Below are positions 1 through 9,310 of a stretch of 64,000 nucleotides of DNA, piece after piece. Position numbers and translations under genes: made by a program. The stretch is from Peristeroidobacter soli (GTDB lineage: Bacteria > Pseudomonadota > Gammaproteobacteria > Steroidobacterales > Steroidobacteraceae). Position 1 is the first letter of the stretch, and every line of letters begins with the position of its first letter. Under the pieces are notes generated by a model. It made no database searches. It had not been told where the DNA came from and saw only the letters and a program-made list of their open reading frames with translations. The stretch covers positions 124,001 to 188,000 of the forward strand of contig NZ_RYEV01000010.1 in the NCBI RefSeq assembly GCF_004138485.1, read 5' to 3'.

Positions 1-468
1 CTGGAGCAACTCCGGATACAGGCCCAGGCTGGCATTCACCAGGAACGCCCGATCGTTCACCAGCCCGACCTGCACGGGCTTGAGCCGGGCGGTGAGCAGC
101 GCGCTGGTCGCCGCCGTGGCATCGAGCGGAATGTCGTGTGCCCGGCTCGAATAGTTGAAGGTGCCTTGCGGAATGATGCCCAACGGCCGCCTCGAGGGCA
201 GCACCGCCTGCACGACCGCATTGATGGTGCCATCGCCGCCCGCCACCACGACCGCACCGTCACTGCGAACCGCCGCGTCCGCCGCCTGCTTCGCAACCCT
301 GCTGAGCTCGCCTGGATTCTCGATCAGCATGAACTCGTGCGGCCGATGCGCGGCGCGCAGGATGGCCTCGATTTGTTGCCGGGCTTCGTGCGCGTCCTTG
401 GAGCCCGAGCCTGCATTGCTGACGATGTGGAGCGGCGCGTCTGGGGCAAGATTGGGGGCGGCGGCCAT
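1..468 (-). CDS. Diacylglycerol kinase catalytic-domain (YegS/LcbK-like) protein, 3' part cut by window edge
   Basis: The first 156 residues of a lipid-kinase-type protein can be read leftward from an ATG at 468 to the window edge. A short strand-helix start (LHIVSNAGSGSKDA) is followed by the family glycine motif VVVAGGDGTINAVV, and then by GIIPQGTFNYSSR and VGLVNDRAFLVNASLGLYP. These are the nucleotide-binding loops of the diacylglycerol/sphingosine kinase catalytic fold. Family members are about 290-330 residues, so roughly half lies outside. The usual GTxND asparagine context appears here as GTFNY, as in many bacterial relatives. The likely role is cytosolic phosphorylation of a lipid or lipid-like alcohol; the substrate cannot be told. 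It is transcribed divergently from ligD with about 147 nt between the starts. Confidence 0.85.
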   Translation of the reverse strand, partial: MAAAPNLAPDAPLHIVSNAGSGSKDAHEARQQIEAILRAAHRPHEFMLIENPGELSRVAKQAADAAVRSDGAVVVAGGDGTINAVVQAVLPSRRPLGIIPQGTFNYSSRAHDIPLDATAATSALLTARLKPVQVGLVNDRAFLVNASLGLYPELLQ

Positions 469-615
469 GGGCGGTGAGGCAGTTGTTGCGGAAGATCGCC
501 CCGGATCAATGCGCGATCCAGGCCCGAAGTTCACAGCGCTGCACGTTCTACGAGGCGAATGTCGGTCGTGGGCCTGCTTCCGCGTCTTCATCGAACAGGA
601 CAGAATCAGTGCAGC

Positions 616-3345
616 ATGAAACGTTCCGCGGACAAGCCGCTCGAGAAGTACGGGCAGAAGCGCGCTTTTACCAAGACGCCCGAGCCCGCCCCCGCCGTGC
701 CGACGAACCGGCAGGGCCCGCTGCTGTTCATCGTGCAGAAGCATGCGGCGCGTCGTCTGCACTACGATTTCCGGCTGGAGCTGGATGGCGTGCTGAAGTC
801 CTGGGCCGTGCCCAAGGGGCCGTCGCTGCAGCCTGGCGAGCGACGCCTCGCGGTCGAGGTCGAGGATCATCCGTTCGACTATGCGTCGTTCGAAGGCGTC
901 ATTCCCGAGAAGAACTATGGCGCCGGCAACGTGATCGTCTGGGACTGTGGCGTGTACTCACCCGATGAAGGCAGCGAGTATTCGTTCGACGATCGTGCGC
1001 AGGCCGAAGAGCGCCTGCGCCGTGAATATAAACAAGGCAAGCTGAGCTTCTTCCTGCGCGGCATCAAGCTCAAAGGCTCGTTCGCACTGGTTCGCACCAG
1101 TACCGATCAGCAATGGCTGCTGATCAAACACAAGGATCGGTTCATTGGCGGCGACGATCTGCTCGCCCACAACACTTCGGTGCTCACCGGCGACACGCTG
1201 GATGATGTGGCCGGGAGCACCAATCGCGAGCGGTTGTCCGCCAAGGAGCTCGCGCCCTCGGGGCCGTTCGAGAAGCTGCCGAATGAAATCGAGCCCATGC
1301 TCGCCGAGCCCGGCGACAACCTGGCCTCCGACGATCGCTGGAGCTTCGAGCCGAAGCTGGATGGTTACCGCATCATCGCATTCATCGACGGTGAGTCGGT
1401 GCATCTGCAGTCACGCCGCGGTCAGGATTACACCGCGTTGTTTCCCGAGGTGGTCGCGGAACTGAAGGCTCAGTGCGTCGGCTCGATGATCCTGGACGGC
1501 GAGATCGTCGCACTCGACGCCGAGGGTCGCCCCTCCTTCAACGCCATCCAGAATCGCGCGCAGATCAAAGGCCCGAAGGAGCTGGCCGAGGCGCAGCGCC
1601 AGACCCCGGTCATCTTCATTTGTTTCGACCTGCTGCATTTCGCGGGCATGAATCTGCGTGGCTCGACCTACGAGCAGCGCCGACGCTATCTGTCCCAATG
1701 TTTGTTGCCCGGCAGGCATCTGCAACTCATCCACGCCTCCGACAATGGCGAGGAGCTGCACGAAGCCGCGCTCGCCGCGGGCTTCGAGGGTACGGTCGCC
1801 AAGCGCAAGGACAGTGCTTATCAAGCCGGCCGCCGCTCGCCGCATTGGTTGAAGTTCAAATCCTTCACGACCCATGAATTCGTCATCGGCGGCTTCACCG
1901 CCGGCAAAGGCCAGCGCCGCTCGCTCGGCGCCCTGCTCCTGGGCTTCTGGAACAAAGATCAGCTGCAGTACGTGGGACACGTCGGCTCGGGCTTCAACGA
2001 CGCCTCGCTCGCAAGCGTCTACAAACAGGTGACGGCGCTCGCCACCAAGACCAATCCGTTCTCGACCCAACCGCCGTTGAATGGACCGGCGACCTGGATC
2101 GAGCCGAGGCTGGTGGCGGAAGTGAGTTTCGAAACCTGGACCGCAGAGGGTTACTTACGCGCGCCTGTGTTTCATCGGCTGCGCGATGACGTGGCAGTGG
2201 CCAGCGTCACGACGGGCCCGCCAAAGAAGAAAAAGACCAAAGCCAGGGCGACACCGCAGAACGACATCCAGCTGGTGCTCGAACAGCTCCAGAGCCCCTC
2301 GAACCGGCTCGATCTCGCCGTGCCTCACGGTAATGGCACGACGAAGATTCGTCTCACCAATCTGGATCGCGAATACTGGCCCGCCGATCCGGACACCAGA
2401 TCAGCCGCGGTGACCAAGCGCGAATACCTGCGTTACCTCGCCGGCATCTCGCCCTATATGCTGCCGCATTTGCGCGACCGCCCGCTCACCCTGATCCGCA
2501 TGCCCGAAGGCATCGGCGGCGAGCGATTTTTTCAGAAACATTGGGATCAGGAACGCCCCGAATTCGTCGAGGTCGTCACCACGTTCTCCGAGCATGTCGG
2601 TGGCGCGCACGACTACATCCTCGGACACAACCTCGCGACGCTGCTGTGGCTGGGACAGCTCGGCACGTTGGAATTCCATGTCTGGCACTCGCGCGCCAGG
2701 GTCGCCAGGGACTGCCTCAGCCAGAGCGATGACTACGCAACTTCGCTCGAATCCATGCAAGCCTCGGTGCTCAATTATCCCGACTATCTGGTGTTCGACA
2801 TCGACCCCTACATCTATTCGGGGCTCGAAGCCAAAGGCGCGGAACCCGAATACAACAAGAAAGGATTTGCGATGGGCAAGCGCGTCGCGTTCTGGATCAA
2901 TGACCTGCTCAAGGAGATGTCGTTGCGTGCGGTGGTGAAGACCTCCGGCAAGACCGGCCTGCACGTGTTCGTGCCCATCGAGCGCACCGTGACCTTCGAT
3001 GGCGCCCGCGAGATTTGTGAAATGGTCGGACGACACATCCTGCAGCAGCATCCACGCGATGTGACGATGGAATGGGCCACCCAGAAACGCACCGGCAAAA
3101 TTTTCATCGACTACAACATGAACGTGCGTGGTAAGACACTCAACGTGGCGTATTCGCCCCGGGGGGTAGCGGGGGCGCCGGTCTCGATGCCGCTCACCTG
3201 GGATGAACTGGAAGCCGCCGAGCCGGGCCACTTCACTTTGCGGAATGTGCTGTCGCGCTTGGAAAAAACCGGGGACCGGTGGCATGATGTTCTCTCGGCG
3301 AAACAGAGCCTTGCGAAAGCCTTCAGAAGTAAAGCCCGAAAGTGA
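616..3345 (+). CDS. ligD: Multifunctional ATP-dependent DNA ligase D (phosphoesterase-ligase-polymerase)
   Basis: 909-residue bacterial NHEJ end-processing and sealing enzyme with all three classical modules in the Pseudomonas order. The N-terminal 3'-phosphoesterase domain shows QKHAARRLHYDFRLELDG with the metal-site residues His43, His49 and Asp51. The central ATP-dependent ligase carries motif I EPKLDGYR with adenylated Lys247. The C-terminal primase-like polymerase starts near residue 560 and has the catalytic pair in LVFDIDPY (Asp728/Asp730). A longer frame opens at 559, but the ATG at 616 gives the family-like N-terminus. ku follows 40 nt downstream on the same strand, which is the expected partner arrangement. 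Linkers (about 535-560) are Lys-rich. It acts on double-strand breaks, recruited by Ku. Confidence 0.96.
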   Translation: MKRSADKPLEKYGQKRAFTKTPEPAPAVPTNRQGPLLFIVQKHAARRLHYDFRLELDGVLKSWAVPKGPSLQPGERRLAVEVEDHPFDYASFEGVIPEKNYGAGNVIVWDCGVYSPDEGSEYSFDDRAQAEERLRREYKQGKLSFFLRGIKLKGSFALVRTSTDQQWLLIKHKDRFIGGDDLLAHNTSVLTGDTLDDVAGSTNRERLSAKELAPSGPFEKLPNEIEPMLAEPGDNLASDDRWSFEPKLDGYRIIAFIDGESVHLQSRRGQDYTALFPEVVAELKAQCVGSMILDGEIVALDAEGRPSFNAIQNRAQIKGPKELAEAQRQTPVIFICFDLLHFAGMNLRGSTYEQRRRYLSQCLLPGRHLQLIHASDNGEELHEAALAAGFEGTVAKRKDSAYQAGRRSPHWLKFKSFTTHEFVIGGFTAGKGQRRSLGALLLGFWNKDQLQYVGHVGSGFNDASLASVYKQVTALATKTNPFSTQPPLNGPATWIEPRLVAEVSFETWTAEGYLRAPVFHRLRDDVAVASVTTGPPKKKKTKARATPQNDIQLVLEQLQSPSNRLDLAVPHGNGTTKIRLTNLDREYWPADPDTRSAAVTKREYLRYLAGISPYMLPHLRDRPLTLIRMPEGIGGERFFQKHWDQERPEFVEVVTTFSEHVGGAHDYILGHNLATLLWLGQLGTLEFHVWHSRARVARDCLSQSDDYATSLESMQASVLNYPDYLVFDIDPYIYSGLEAKGAEPEYNKKGFAMGKRVAFWINDLLKEMSLRAVVKTSGKTGLHVFVPIERTVTFDGAREICEMVGRHILQQHPRDVTMEWATQKRTGKIFIDYNMNVRGKTLNVAYSPRGVAGAPVSMPLTWDELEAAEPGHFTLRNVLSRLEKTGDRWHDVLSAKQSLAKAFRSKARK

Positions 3346-3385
3346 GAATCGACCGAGGTTGAAGCCGGTCGAAAAGGTACCCCTC

Positions 3386-4258
3386 ATGGCCATGCGCTCC
3401 ATCGGTTCATTGACGATTTCGTTCGGTCTGGTCGCGATCCCGGTCAAGCTGTACACCGCGACCCAGACGGCGAATTCCATTTCCTTCAACCTGTTACACA
3501 AGGGTTGTGGCTCGCGGCTGAAACAGCAGTACGTCTGTCTCAAGGACGGCCAGACGGTCGAGCGCGACGACATGGTCAAGGGCTACGAGTTCGCCAAGGA
3601 CCAGTACGTCCAGTTCTCGAACGAAGAAATCAAAGCGATGGAGGAAATCGGCACCCACTCCGTGGACATCGCCGAGTTCGTGCCCATCGAATCCATCGAT
3701 CCGGTGTATTTCGACAAGACCTACTACCTCGCGCCCGACAAAGGCGGCGCGAAACCCTACGGCTTGTTGAACGAAGCGCTGAAGGACACCAAACGTTGTG
3801 CCGTCGCGCGCTGGGCCGCACGCGGCAAGTCCTATCTGGTGGCGCTCCGCCCTGTCGGCGATGTGCTCACGATGCAACAGTTGCACTTCGCGACCGAAGT
3901 GCGCGCTGCCACTGAAGTCGATGTGACCAAGCCCGACGTGAAAGCTCAGGAGCTGAAGCTCGCCAAACAATTGATCGAGCAGCAGACCACCGAGAAGTTC
4001 GATCCGACCGCGTACGTCGATGACGTGCGTGCCCGCGTCGAAGCGGCGATTCAGAAGAAGGTCGAGGGTCAGGAGATCTCCATTGCCGAAGGCCCGGTCG
4101 AGACGGGCGGCAAGGTCATCGATCTCATGGAAGCCCTGCGCGCCAGTCTCACCAAGACCGAAACCGCCAAGGCGAACGTCGCCAAGCTCGGACCACGGAA
4201 GGCGCCGAAGAGAGTCGAACAGGCGGAGAAGCCTGCGCGTAAGGCCAGCAAGCGCTGA
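3386..4258 (+). CDS. ku: Ku homodimeric DNA end-binding protein (NHEJ)
   Basis: 290-residue bacterial Ku. The N-terminus MAMRSIGSLTISFGLVAIPV and the downstream LVALRPVGDVLTMQQLHFA are core signatures of the Ku70/80 beta-barrel that rings DNA ends. The open frame extends upstream to 3203 inside ligD, but the family start is the ATG at 3386 (a second ATG at 3392 is also possible). The C-terminus is rich in Lys/Arg/Ala (KLGPRKAPKRVEQAEKPARK), like the basic tails that modulate DNA threading and LigD recruitment in other bacteria. It lies directly after ligD, probably in one transcript. No translational overlap is seen; the 40 nt gap contains no obvious terminator. Confidence 0.96.
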   Translation: MAMRSIGSLTISFGLVAIPVKLYTATQTANSISFNLLHKGCGSRLKQQYVCLKDGQTVERDDMVKGYEFAKDQYVQFSNEEIKAMEEIGTHSVDIAEFVPIESIDPVYFDKTYYLAPDKGGAKPYGLLNEALKDTKRCAVARWAARGKSYLVALRPVGDVLTMQQLHFATEVRAATEVDVTKPDVKAQELKLAKQLIEQQTTEKFDPTAYVDDVRARVEAAIQKKVEGQEISIAEGPVETGGKVIDLMEALRASLTKTETAKANVAKLGPRKAPKRVEQAEKPARKASKR

Positions 4259-4333
4259 GGGCTGAGGTGACGCGAACGGCCGGTCGTCCATGAGACGACC
4301 CCGTCGCAGTCATCGCCTTGGGCATGCTATCCC

Positions 4334-5170
4334 GTGCAGACATTCAGTCTCCAAGATGTAGAGCGGGTGCTGCGCCTGTCACCCAGCACCATTCGCGGCC
4401 TGATCAAAACCGGCTTCGTGCAGCCCGCGCGGGGCCCGAAGAGACAACTGCGCTTCTCCTTCCAGGACCTCATCGTGCTGCGTGCCGCCCGTGCGCTGCT
4501 CGAGGCGAAGATCTCCCGCCGTCGCATCAATCGCTCGCTCGAAGATCTGCGTCGTCACCTGCCGGAGCAAATGCCGCTCTCGGGCCTGAGCATCAGTGCC
4601 ATCGGCGATCGGGTCGTGGTTCGCGACGGCAAGAACCATTTCCAGGTCGATGACGGTCAGTATGTGCTGGGGCTGGACGTGAGCGTCGAGAACGGCGTCA
4701 TTCGCGTCGTCGAGCACAAGGAGCCTGCGCCCGAAGCACTGCCCGCCGAGACGGCCGATGATTGGTTCGACAAAGCGCTGCAACTCGAAGAAGCCGATGG
4801 TCGAGCCGCTCAGGCTGCGTACGAGCGAGCCGTGGAGCTCGAGCCGGATTACGTGGGCGCGTGGATCAACCTGGGCCGCCTGCTTCATGCGCGTCACGAT
4901 GAGAAGAAGGCGGAGATCGTTTATCGCCGCGGCTTGCAGGAGTGCGGTGCCAATCCAGTGCTGATGTTCAATCTGGGCGTCGTGCTGGAAGACCTCGGCA
5001 AGATCGACGACGCCATCGAAGCGTATCAAGCCGCGATCAGTGAAGATCCAAACATGGCGGACGGACACTTCAACCTGGCGCGATTGTATGAAGCGCAAGG
5101 GAAGGAACAACACGCCATTCGTCACCTCGGGCAATACCGACGTCTGGTCAGCACTTCGGACAGTCGCTGA
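4334..5170 (+). CDS. MerR-like HTH / TPR-repeat protein
   Basis: 278-residue protein from a GTG at 4334. The first ~70 residues form a MerR-type winged helix (FSLQDVERVLRLSPSTIRGL, then FQDLIVLRAARALLEAKISRRRI), with Gly-Phe-Val-Gln-Pro at the wing. Residues about 140-270 are three TPR-like helical pairs (YERAVELEPDYVGAWINLG, LMFNLGVVLEDLGKIDDAI, DGHFNLARLYEAQGKEQHAI). This suggests a DNA-binding protein whose output or partner choice runs through TPR contacts. It follows ku by 75 nt on the same strand and may be in the NHEJ operon; whether it regulates ligD/ku is inference. The frame remains open for 101 codons after its TGA (see next entry). Confidence 0.8.
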   Translation: MQTFSLQDVERVLRLSPSTIRGLIKTGFVQPARGPKRQLRFSFQDLIVLRAARALLEAKISRRRINRSLEDLRRHLPEQMPLSGLSISAIGDRVVVRDGKNHFQVDDGQYVLGLDVSVENGVIRVVEHKEPAPEALPAETADDWFDKALQLEEADGRAAQAAYERAVELEPDYVGAWINLGRLLHARHDEKKAEIVYRRGLQECGANPVLMFNLGVVLEDLGKIDDAIEAYQAAISEDPNMADGHFNLARLYEAQGKEQHAIRHLGQYRRLVSTSDSR

Positions 5171-5473
5171 CGTCCGAGCCGGTCTCGACGTATTGAGCTG
5201 CGTCGCTCAACGGACGAGACCGAGCGACTGCTGCGTGAGCATGGCGATCAACGCTTCCTGGTGCTGCTCGCCTCGCCGCGTTCAGCGCTGAGCGAACTGT
5301 TCCCGCATCTCGATCTGAGCCGGTTGCATGCCAAGCCACCGCGATCGGTCCAGCGTCTCACCGAGCTGCAGACGCTGGGCCTGCAACCGCTGACGCAGTG
5401 GTCAACGCCGGGCGGTCGGAAGTACGCGCGCTATGGTCGTGCGTCTACGGATGTCGAACCGTCCGCCGAATGA
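5171..5473 (+). other. Open frame in phase with the upstream MerR-TPR gene, after an in-frame TGA
   Basis: Directly after the TGA at 5168-5170, in the same frame, 100 sense codons run to a TGA at 5471-5473. A hand count gives about 70% G or C at third positions, in line with coding sequence. The translation contains REHGDQRFLVLLASPRSALS and LTELQTLGLQPLTQWSTPGG. There is no ATG; the only usual start is a GTG at 5261 with no clear ribosome-binding site. The stop is followed by C (TGA-C), the leakiest context known for readthrough. It could be a C-terminal extension reached by readthrough, a recent nonsense mutation or sequencing error, or a gene remnant. I do not recognise the family. Confidence 0.4.
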
Positions 5474-5737
5474 GTGCATGCAACTTACGTAGGTTGCTGG
5501 CCGACGTGACAATCCACGACCCCAGGCCAGCCGTTGAAACAAATCCTTCCCGGAACCTTCGCGCACGCTCACGCGTCACAGCATCGGAAGCAGATAAGTT
5601 ATCGGTGGAATGAAGCTGAGCAACGGTGCTCTAACGCAGGAGCTGGCATCCGAGTCTCTTCCATCGCCGCGTCATCTCGTGAGCGCCATCCCGCAGCATG
5701 TGGGGTTGCCCTCCAAGTTCGATAGAGATGCCGGCAC

Positions 5738-5770
5738 GAAGCCCCGCCCTGTGCGGGGCTTCGACTTTAT
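5738..5770 (+). terminator. Intrinsic terminator-like hairpin
   Basis: A perfect 10-bp stem (gaagccccgc / gcggggcttc) with a 5-nt loop, followed by gacttta. It closes the ku/TPR side and sits just before the 3' end of the convergent M28 peptidase gene, so it may work in both directions. The T tract is weak. The remaining sequence from 5474 to 5737 shows no convincing gene or motif. Confidence 0.6.
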
Positions 5771-5789
5771 GGCGCCCGCAATTTTCCCA

Positions 5790-7424
5790 TCAGGGCGACG
5801 GCGTCTCGACCTCGTATTCAAACGGATCGGTCTGTAGCGGCTTGCTCGGCAGCGGACGCTTCGGCAGCGGCTGATCGCGTTCCGCCGACATCCACAGCAT
5901 CGAGGCCATGATCACCGCGGCCTGTTTCAAATCTTCCATGCGCAGGTGATCGTAGCTGTCGATGCTGGTGTGATGAATGCGGCTGCTGTAGTCGAGAGGA
6001 TCCTGCACGAACTGGAAGCCCGGGATGCCGACCGCCGACATTGGTACGTGATCGGTGCCGGACGTCGTCATCGCGACCACCGAGTCAGCGCCCATGCTCG
6101 CGAACGGCGCCAGCCAGGTCTTGAGTATCGGCGTGGCCGCGATGTTGCCTTCGGCGAAGATGCCGCGAATCTTTCCCGAGCCGTTGTCGAGATTGAAATA
6201 GGCGGCGAGCGCGTTGTAATCCGGACCAGGTGTGACGGGCCAGCGCAGATTCCAGGTCGAATACGCAGGCAGCGCGGCGCGCGCTGGATCCGTCAGCGGC
6301 GGACGCGACACCAGATGGCGCTCGGTGTAGTTGAACGAGCCGTACAGGCCCTGCTCTTCACCGTTCCACAACGCGAATCGAATGGTCCGCTTCGGCTTGA
6401 GGCCGAGCCTGGTCAGGATGCGAGCCGCTTCCATCACGACCGCGCTGCCCGCCGCGTTGTCCTGCGCGCCGTCGGAGGCGATCCAGCTGTCCAGATGCGC
6501 ACCGGCCATCACATAACCGGCCTTGGCATCGCGACCGGGCAGATCAGCGAACACGTTATATGCATTCGAATCTTCGTCGTGATAGCGCACCTCGCTGATC
6601 AGCTCCAGCGTCGGCACCGCGTCCGTCTTCGCGAGACGCGCGAGCTGACGGTAGTGCTCGGCGGCGAGTTCGAAGCCCGGCAGTTTCGGCGACTGACCGC
6701 GACGATGCTGATAGCCCTCGCCGTGCACCAGTCCGCCTTCGCGATACGACTTGCGTACCCACGCGAGCGCGCCTTCGGCCGCGAGGAATTCATCGCGCCT
6801 GGCTTCGAAGCGACCACGCTCCAGACGCTTCTCCAGCTCCTCTTCCATCGAAACGACGGGCTGCTTGTACGTGTCGTAGCGGCCGATGTCGTCCCGGCTC
6901 AAACGCACGAACGGAGCGACCAGCGGCTCGCCCCCCGTGTCCGGCTGCGTCACGAGCACGATCTGCCCTTTGAGCTTGCCGCGCCATTTCTCGAAGTCGG
7001 CGACCTTGGTCATGGGCGCGACCACGATGGTCGCGGTAATTGCGCCATTGGTGGGCGCGGTCCAGGCAACGGGAATCGCGTTGTAAGTCGCGATACGCGG
7101 CTTCAGCAACCGCACGCTGGATCTTTCGATGGACCAGCCGCGACCGAACTCGAAGCCCTCGGTGCGCACGTTCTTCAAGCCCCAGGCGCGATATTGCTGC
7201 TGAGTCCAGCGCTCGGCCTCGCGCATCTGCGGGGAGTTGGTGAGCCGACCGCCGATACGATCGGTGAGATACGCCGCGGTCAGCGGCAACTCGCTACGAT
7301 TGAAGCCTTCATCGGCGATCCGGTTGATGGTCGCCAGGTCGGCCTGATCCGCCCCCTGCGCCAACGCGGTCCCGAACACACAAACCAGCGACGCCGCACA
7401 GACGCGCCCCACTCTTGCCACCAT
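5790..7424 (-). CDS. M28-family zinc metallopeptidase, secreted
   Basis: 544-residue exported peptidase. Residues 1-24 are a Sec signal peptide ending ALAQG. A PA-like insert lies around residues 110-270. The co-catalytic di-zinc site of family M28 is complete: His310 in AGAHLDSW, Asp322 in DGAQDNAAGSA, Glu356-Glu357 in WNGEEQGL, Asp413 in FNLDNGSG and His485 in RIHHTSIDSYD. The family contains aminopeptidases and carboxypeptidases such as glutamate carboxypeptidase-like enzymes; the insert and length fit the carboxypeptidase Q-like branch. It acts in the periplasm or outside. Convergent with the NHEJ cluster; the terminator at 5738 separates them. Confidence 0.92.
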   Translation of the reverse strand: MVARVGRVCAASLVCVFGTALAQGADQADLATINRIADEGFNRSELPLTAAYLTDRIGGRLTNSPQMREAERWTQQQYRAWGLKNVRTEGFEFGRGWSIERSSVRLLKPRIATYNAIPVAWTAPTNGAITATIVVAPMTKVADFEKWRGKLKGQIVLVTQPDTGGEPLVAPFVRLSRDDIGRYDTYKQPVVSMEEELEKRLERGRFEARRDEFLAAEGALAWVRKSYREGGLVHGEGYQHRRGQSPKLPGFELAAEHYRQLARLAKTDAVPTLELISEVRYHDEDSNAYNVFADLPGRDAKAGYVMAGAHLDSWIASDGAQDNAAGSAVVMEAARILTRLGLKPKRTIRFALWNGEEQGLYGSFNYTERHLVSRPPLTDPARAALPAYSTWNLRWPVTPGPDYNALAAYFNLDNGSGKIRGIFAEGNIAATPILKTWLAPFASMGADSVVAMTTSGTDHVPMSAVGIPGFQFVQDPLDYSSRIHHTSIDSYDHLRMEDLKQAAVIMASMLWMSAERDQPLPKRPLPSKPLQTDPFEYEVETPSP

Positions 7425-7512
7425 GCCTTGCTCCGTTGTTGGAATCAGTCACGATCGCAGAGTGTAGCCGTCTCACCGACGCAGTGCGCTTATTACGCGT
7501 TAACACCGAGAT

Positions 7513-9171
7513 CTAGAACTCCTCCCACTCGCCGCCACCACCGCCCGCGCGCTTCAGCGGCACGGACTTGGGCGCTGCGGCTCGCGCCGGAGCGGCGGGA
7601 CGCGAGGGCATGGGGATGACGGGTGCCACGGAGCGGCCGGCGATACGGAAGAATGCGATGGAATCGATCAGCTCGCGAGCCTGCATCTGCATGGCCTTGC
7701 TGGCTGCGGCGGCCTCCTCGACGAGCGCGGCGTTCTGCTGAGTGGTCGTGTCCATCTGGGTGACGGCGTGGTTGACCTGCTGGATGCCCGAGGACTGCTC
7801 TTCGCTCGCGGCGGAAATTTCGGCAACGATGTCGCTGACACGCTTGATGGCGCCGGTGATCTGATGCAGCGTCTGGCCGGAGGCCTCGACGAGATCCGAG
7901 CCGGCTTTGACCTTGCTCACCGAGTCGTTGATGAGATCTTTGATTTCCTTCGCGGCCGTGGCGCTTCGCTGGGCGAGCGAGCGAACCTCGGAGGCGACGA
8001 CGGCGAAACCACGGCCCTGCTCGCCCGCACGGGCGGCCTCGACGGCGGCGTTCAACGCGAGCAGGTTGGTCTGGAATGCGATCTCGTCGATGACGCCGAT
8101 GATGTCGGCGATGCGACGGCTGGAGTCGTTGATCTCGGCCATTGCGGAAACCGCGCGAGTGACGACCGAGCCGCCCGACTCCGCCTGATTGCGCGCGCTC
8201 AGCGCGAGTGAGTTGGCCTGGCGTGCGCTATCCGCGTTACGGCGCACGGTCGCAGTCATCTGCTCCATGCTGGACGCCGTTTCTTCCAGCGCAGCGGCCT
8301 GCTCCTGCGTGCGCTGAGACAAGTCATCGTTACCTTGCGTGAGCTGATCGGCCGCCTCACCCACGGTATTGGCGGCGCTGCGCACGCCATGGACGATCTC
8401 ACCCAGCTTGCCGTCCATCGACTTCAGCGACTCGAGCAACACGCCCAACTCGTCATGACGTTCGATGAGAACTTCACCGCCCAGCTCGCCCCCGGCGATC
8501 TTGCGCGACACCTTCACCGCCTCGGTCAACGAGCGCATGATCGATCTCACCAGCAGCGTCGATAGTACGATGGCTGCGAGAATGCCGAGGCTGGCGAGGC
8601 TGATCACCAGAATGCGGTTGCTCTCGTACATGGCCTGCGACTCGTCGCGCATCTTCGCGGCGTTGTCGAACTGAAATTGCAGAGAGCTCGCGATGTTTTC
8701 GCTGAACGCGGCAAATGCCGGCTCCAGCTGATCCATACGAAGCTGGTTGGCACGATCCATCTCGCCGGCACGCACCGCGCTGCGGATGGCCTCGATGGCG
8801 GTGAGCACGGGCGCCCGCAGATTCAATGTCTCATTGTGAAGCTTGCGGGCACCCTCGGTCGTGATGAGCGCCTCGCGGTCCTCGATGCGCTTGTCGATCT
8901 GCTTCATGTCCAGATCGATCTGCCGTTCGGCGGCGGCGAACGAGGCCGGCGTCCGCTGTGCCAGCGCGAGGTCCAGCACCTGCACGATATGCAGCTGCAG
9001 CGTGTGGATCTCACCGATCCAGGCCACCGGCTGGGTACGACGCTCGAACATGTAGTTGACGTTGTAATTGATCTTGCTCAAGGCCATCAGGCTCATGAGC
9101 GAGATGGCGACCAGCACGGCGACCAGGGCGCCGGTGGTGGCAATGAGGCGGGCTTTGACGCTGAGATTCAT
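7513..9171 (-). CDS. Methyl-accepting chemotaxis protein with CheR-tether pentapeptide
   Basis: 552-residue transmembrane chemoreceptor. TM1 is at about 8-28, a periplasmic four-helix-bundle sensor at about 30-190, TM2 near 190-212 ([17 protein letters not shown]), then a HAMP, and a long signalling hairpin whose tip reads [20 protein letters not shown] followed by [17 protein letters not shown]. Gln/Glu methylation-type helices flank the tip. The C-terminal linker is Ala/Pro-rich and ends in EWEEF, which fits the xWxxF pentapeptide that docks CheR (and CheB) on high-abundance receptors. No che genes are in the window. The ligand is unknown. Confidence 0.95.
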   Translation of the reverse strand: MNLSVKARLIATTGALVAVLVAISLMSLMALSKINYNVNYMFERRTQPVAWIGEIHTLQLHIVQVLDLALAQRTPASFAAAERQIDLDMKQIDKRIEDREALITTEGARKLHNETLNLRAPVLTAIEAIRSAVRAGEMDRANQLRMDQLEPAFAAFSENIASSLQFQFDNAAKMRDESQAMYESNRILVISLASLGILAAIVLSTLLVRSIMRSLTEAVKVSRKIAGGELGGEVLIERHDELGVLLESLKSMDGKLGEIVHGVRSAANTVGEAADQLTQGNDDLSQRTQEQAAALEETASSMEQMTATVRRNADSARQANSLALSARNQAESGGSVVTRAVSAMAEINDSSRRIADIIGVIDEIAFQTNLLALNAAVEAARAGEQGRGFAVVASEVRSLAQRSATAAKEIKDLINDSVSKVKAGSDLVEASGQTLHQITGAIKRVSDIVAEISAASEEQSSGIQQVNHAVTQMDTTTQQNAALVEEAAAASKAMQMQARELIDSIAFFRIAGRSVAPVIPMPSRPAAPARAAAPKSVPLKRAGGGGGEWEEF

Positions 9172-9310
9172 GGAGCACTACCGAGACAGAAACACTCGGT
9201 GGGCTATCGGCCGCGCGCTCCACTTACTGGAGTCGGCAGCGCCTCGATCAGGGTTTGCCTGCGCGCGCCCTACAGACATTCGAGGCAATCCGCATCGAAA
9301 CAGTGCGGCG

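Noticed and set aside
5946-7619. A 557-residue plus-strand frame over the M28 peptidase
   Set aside because: Antisense shadow; all zinc-site motifs are on the minus strand.
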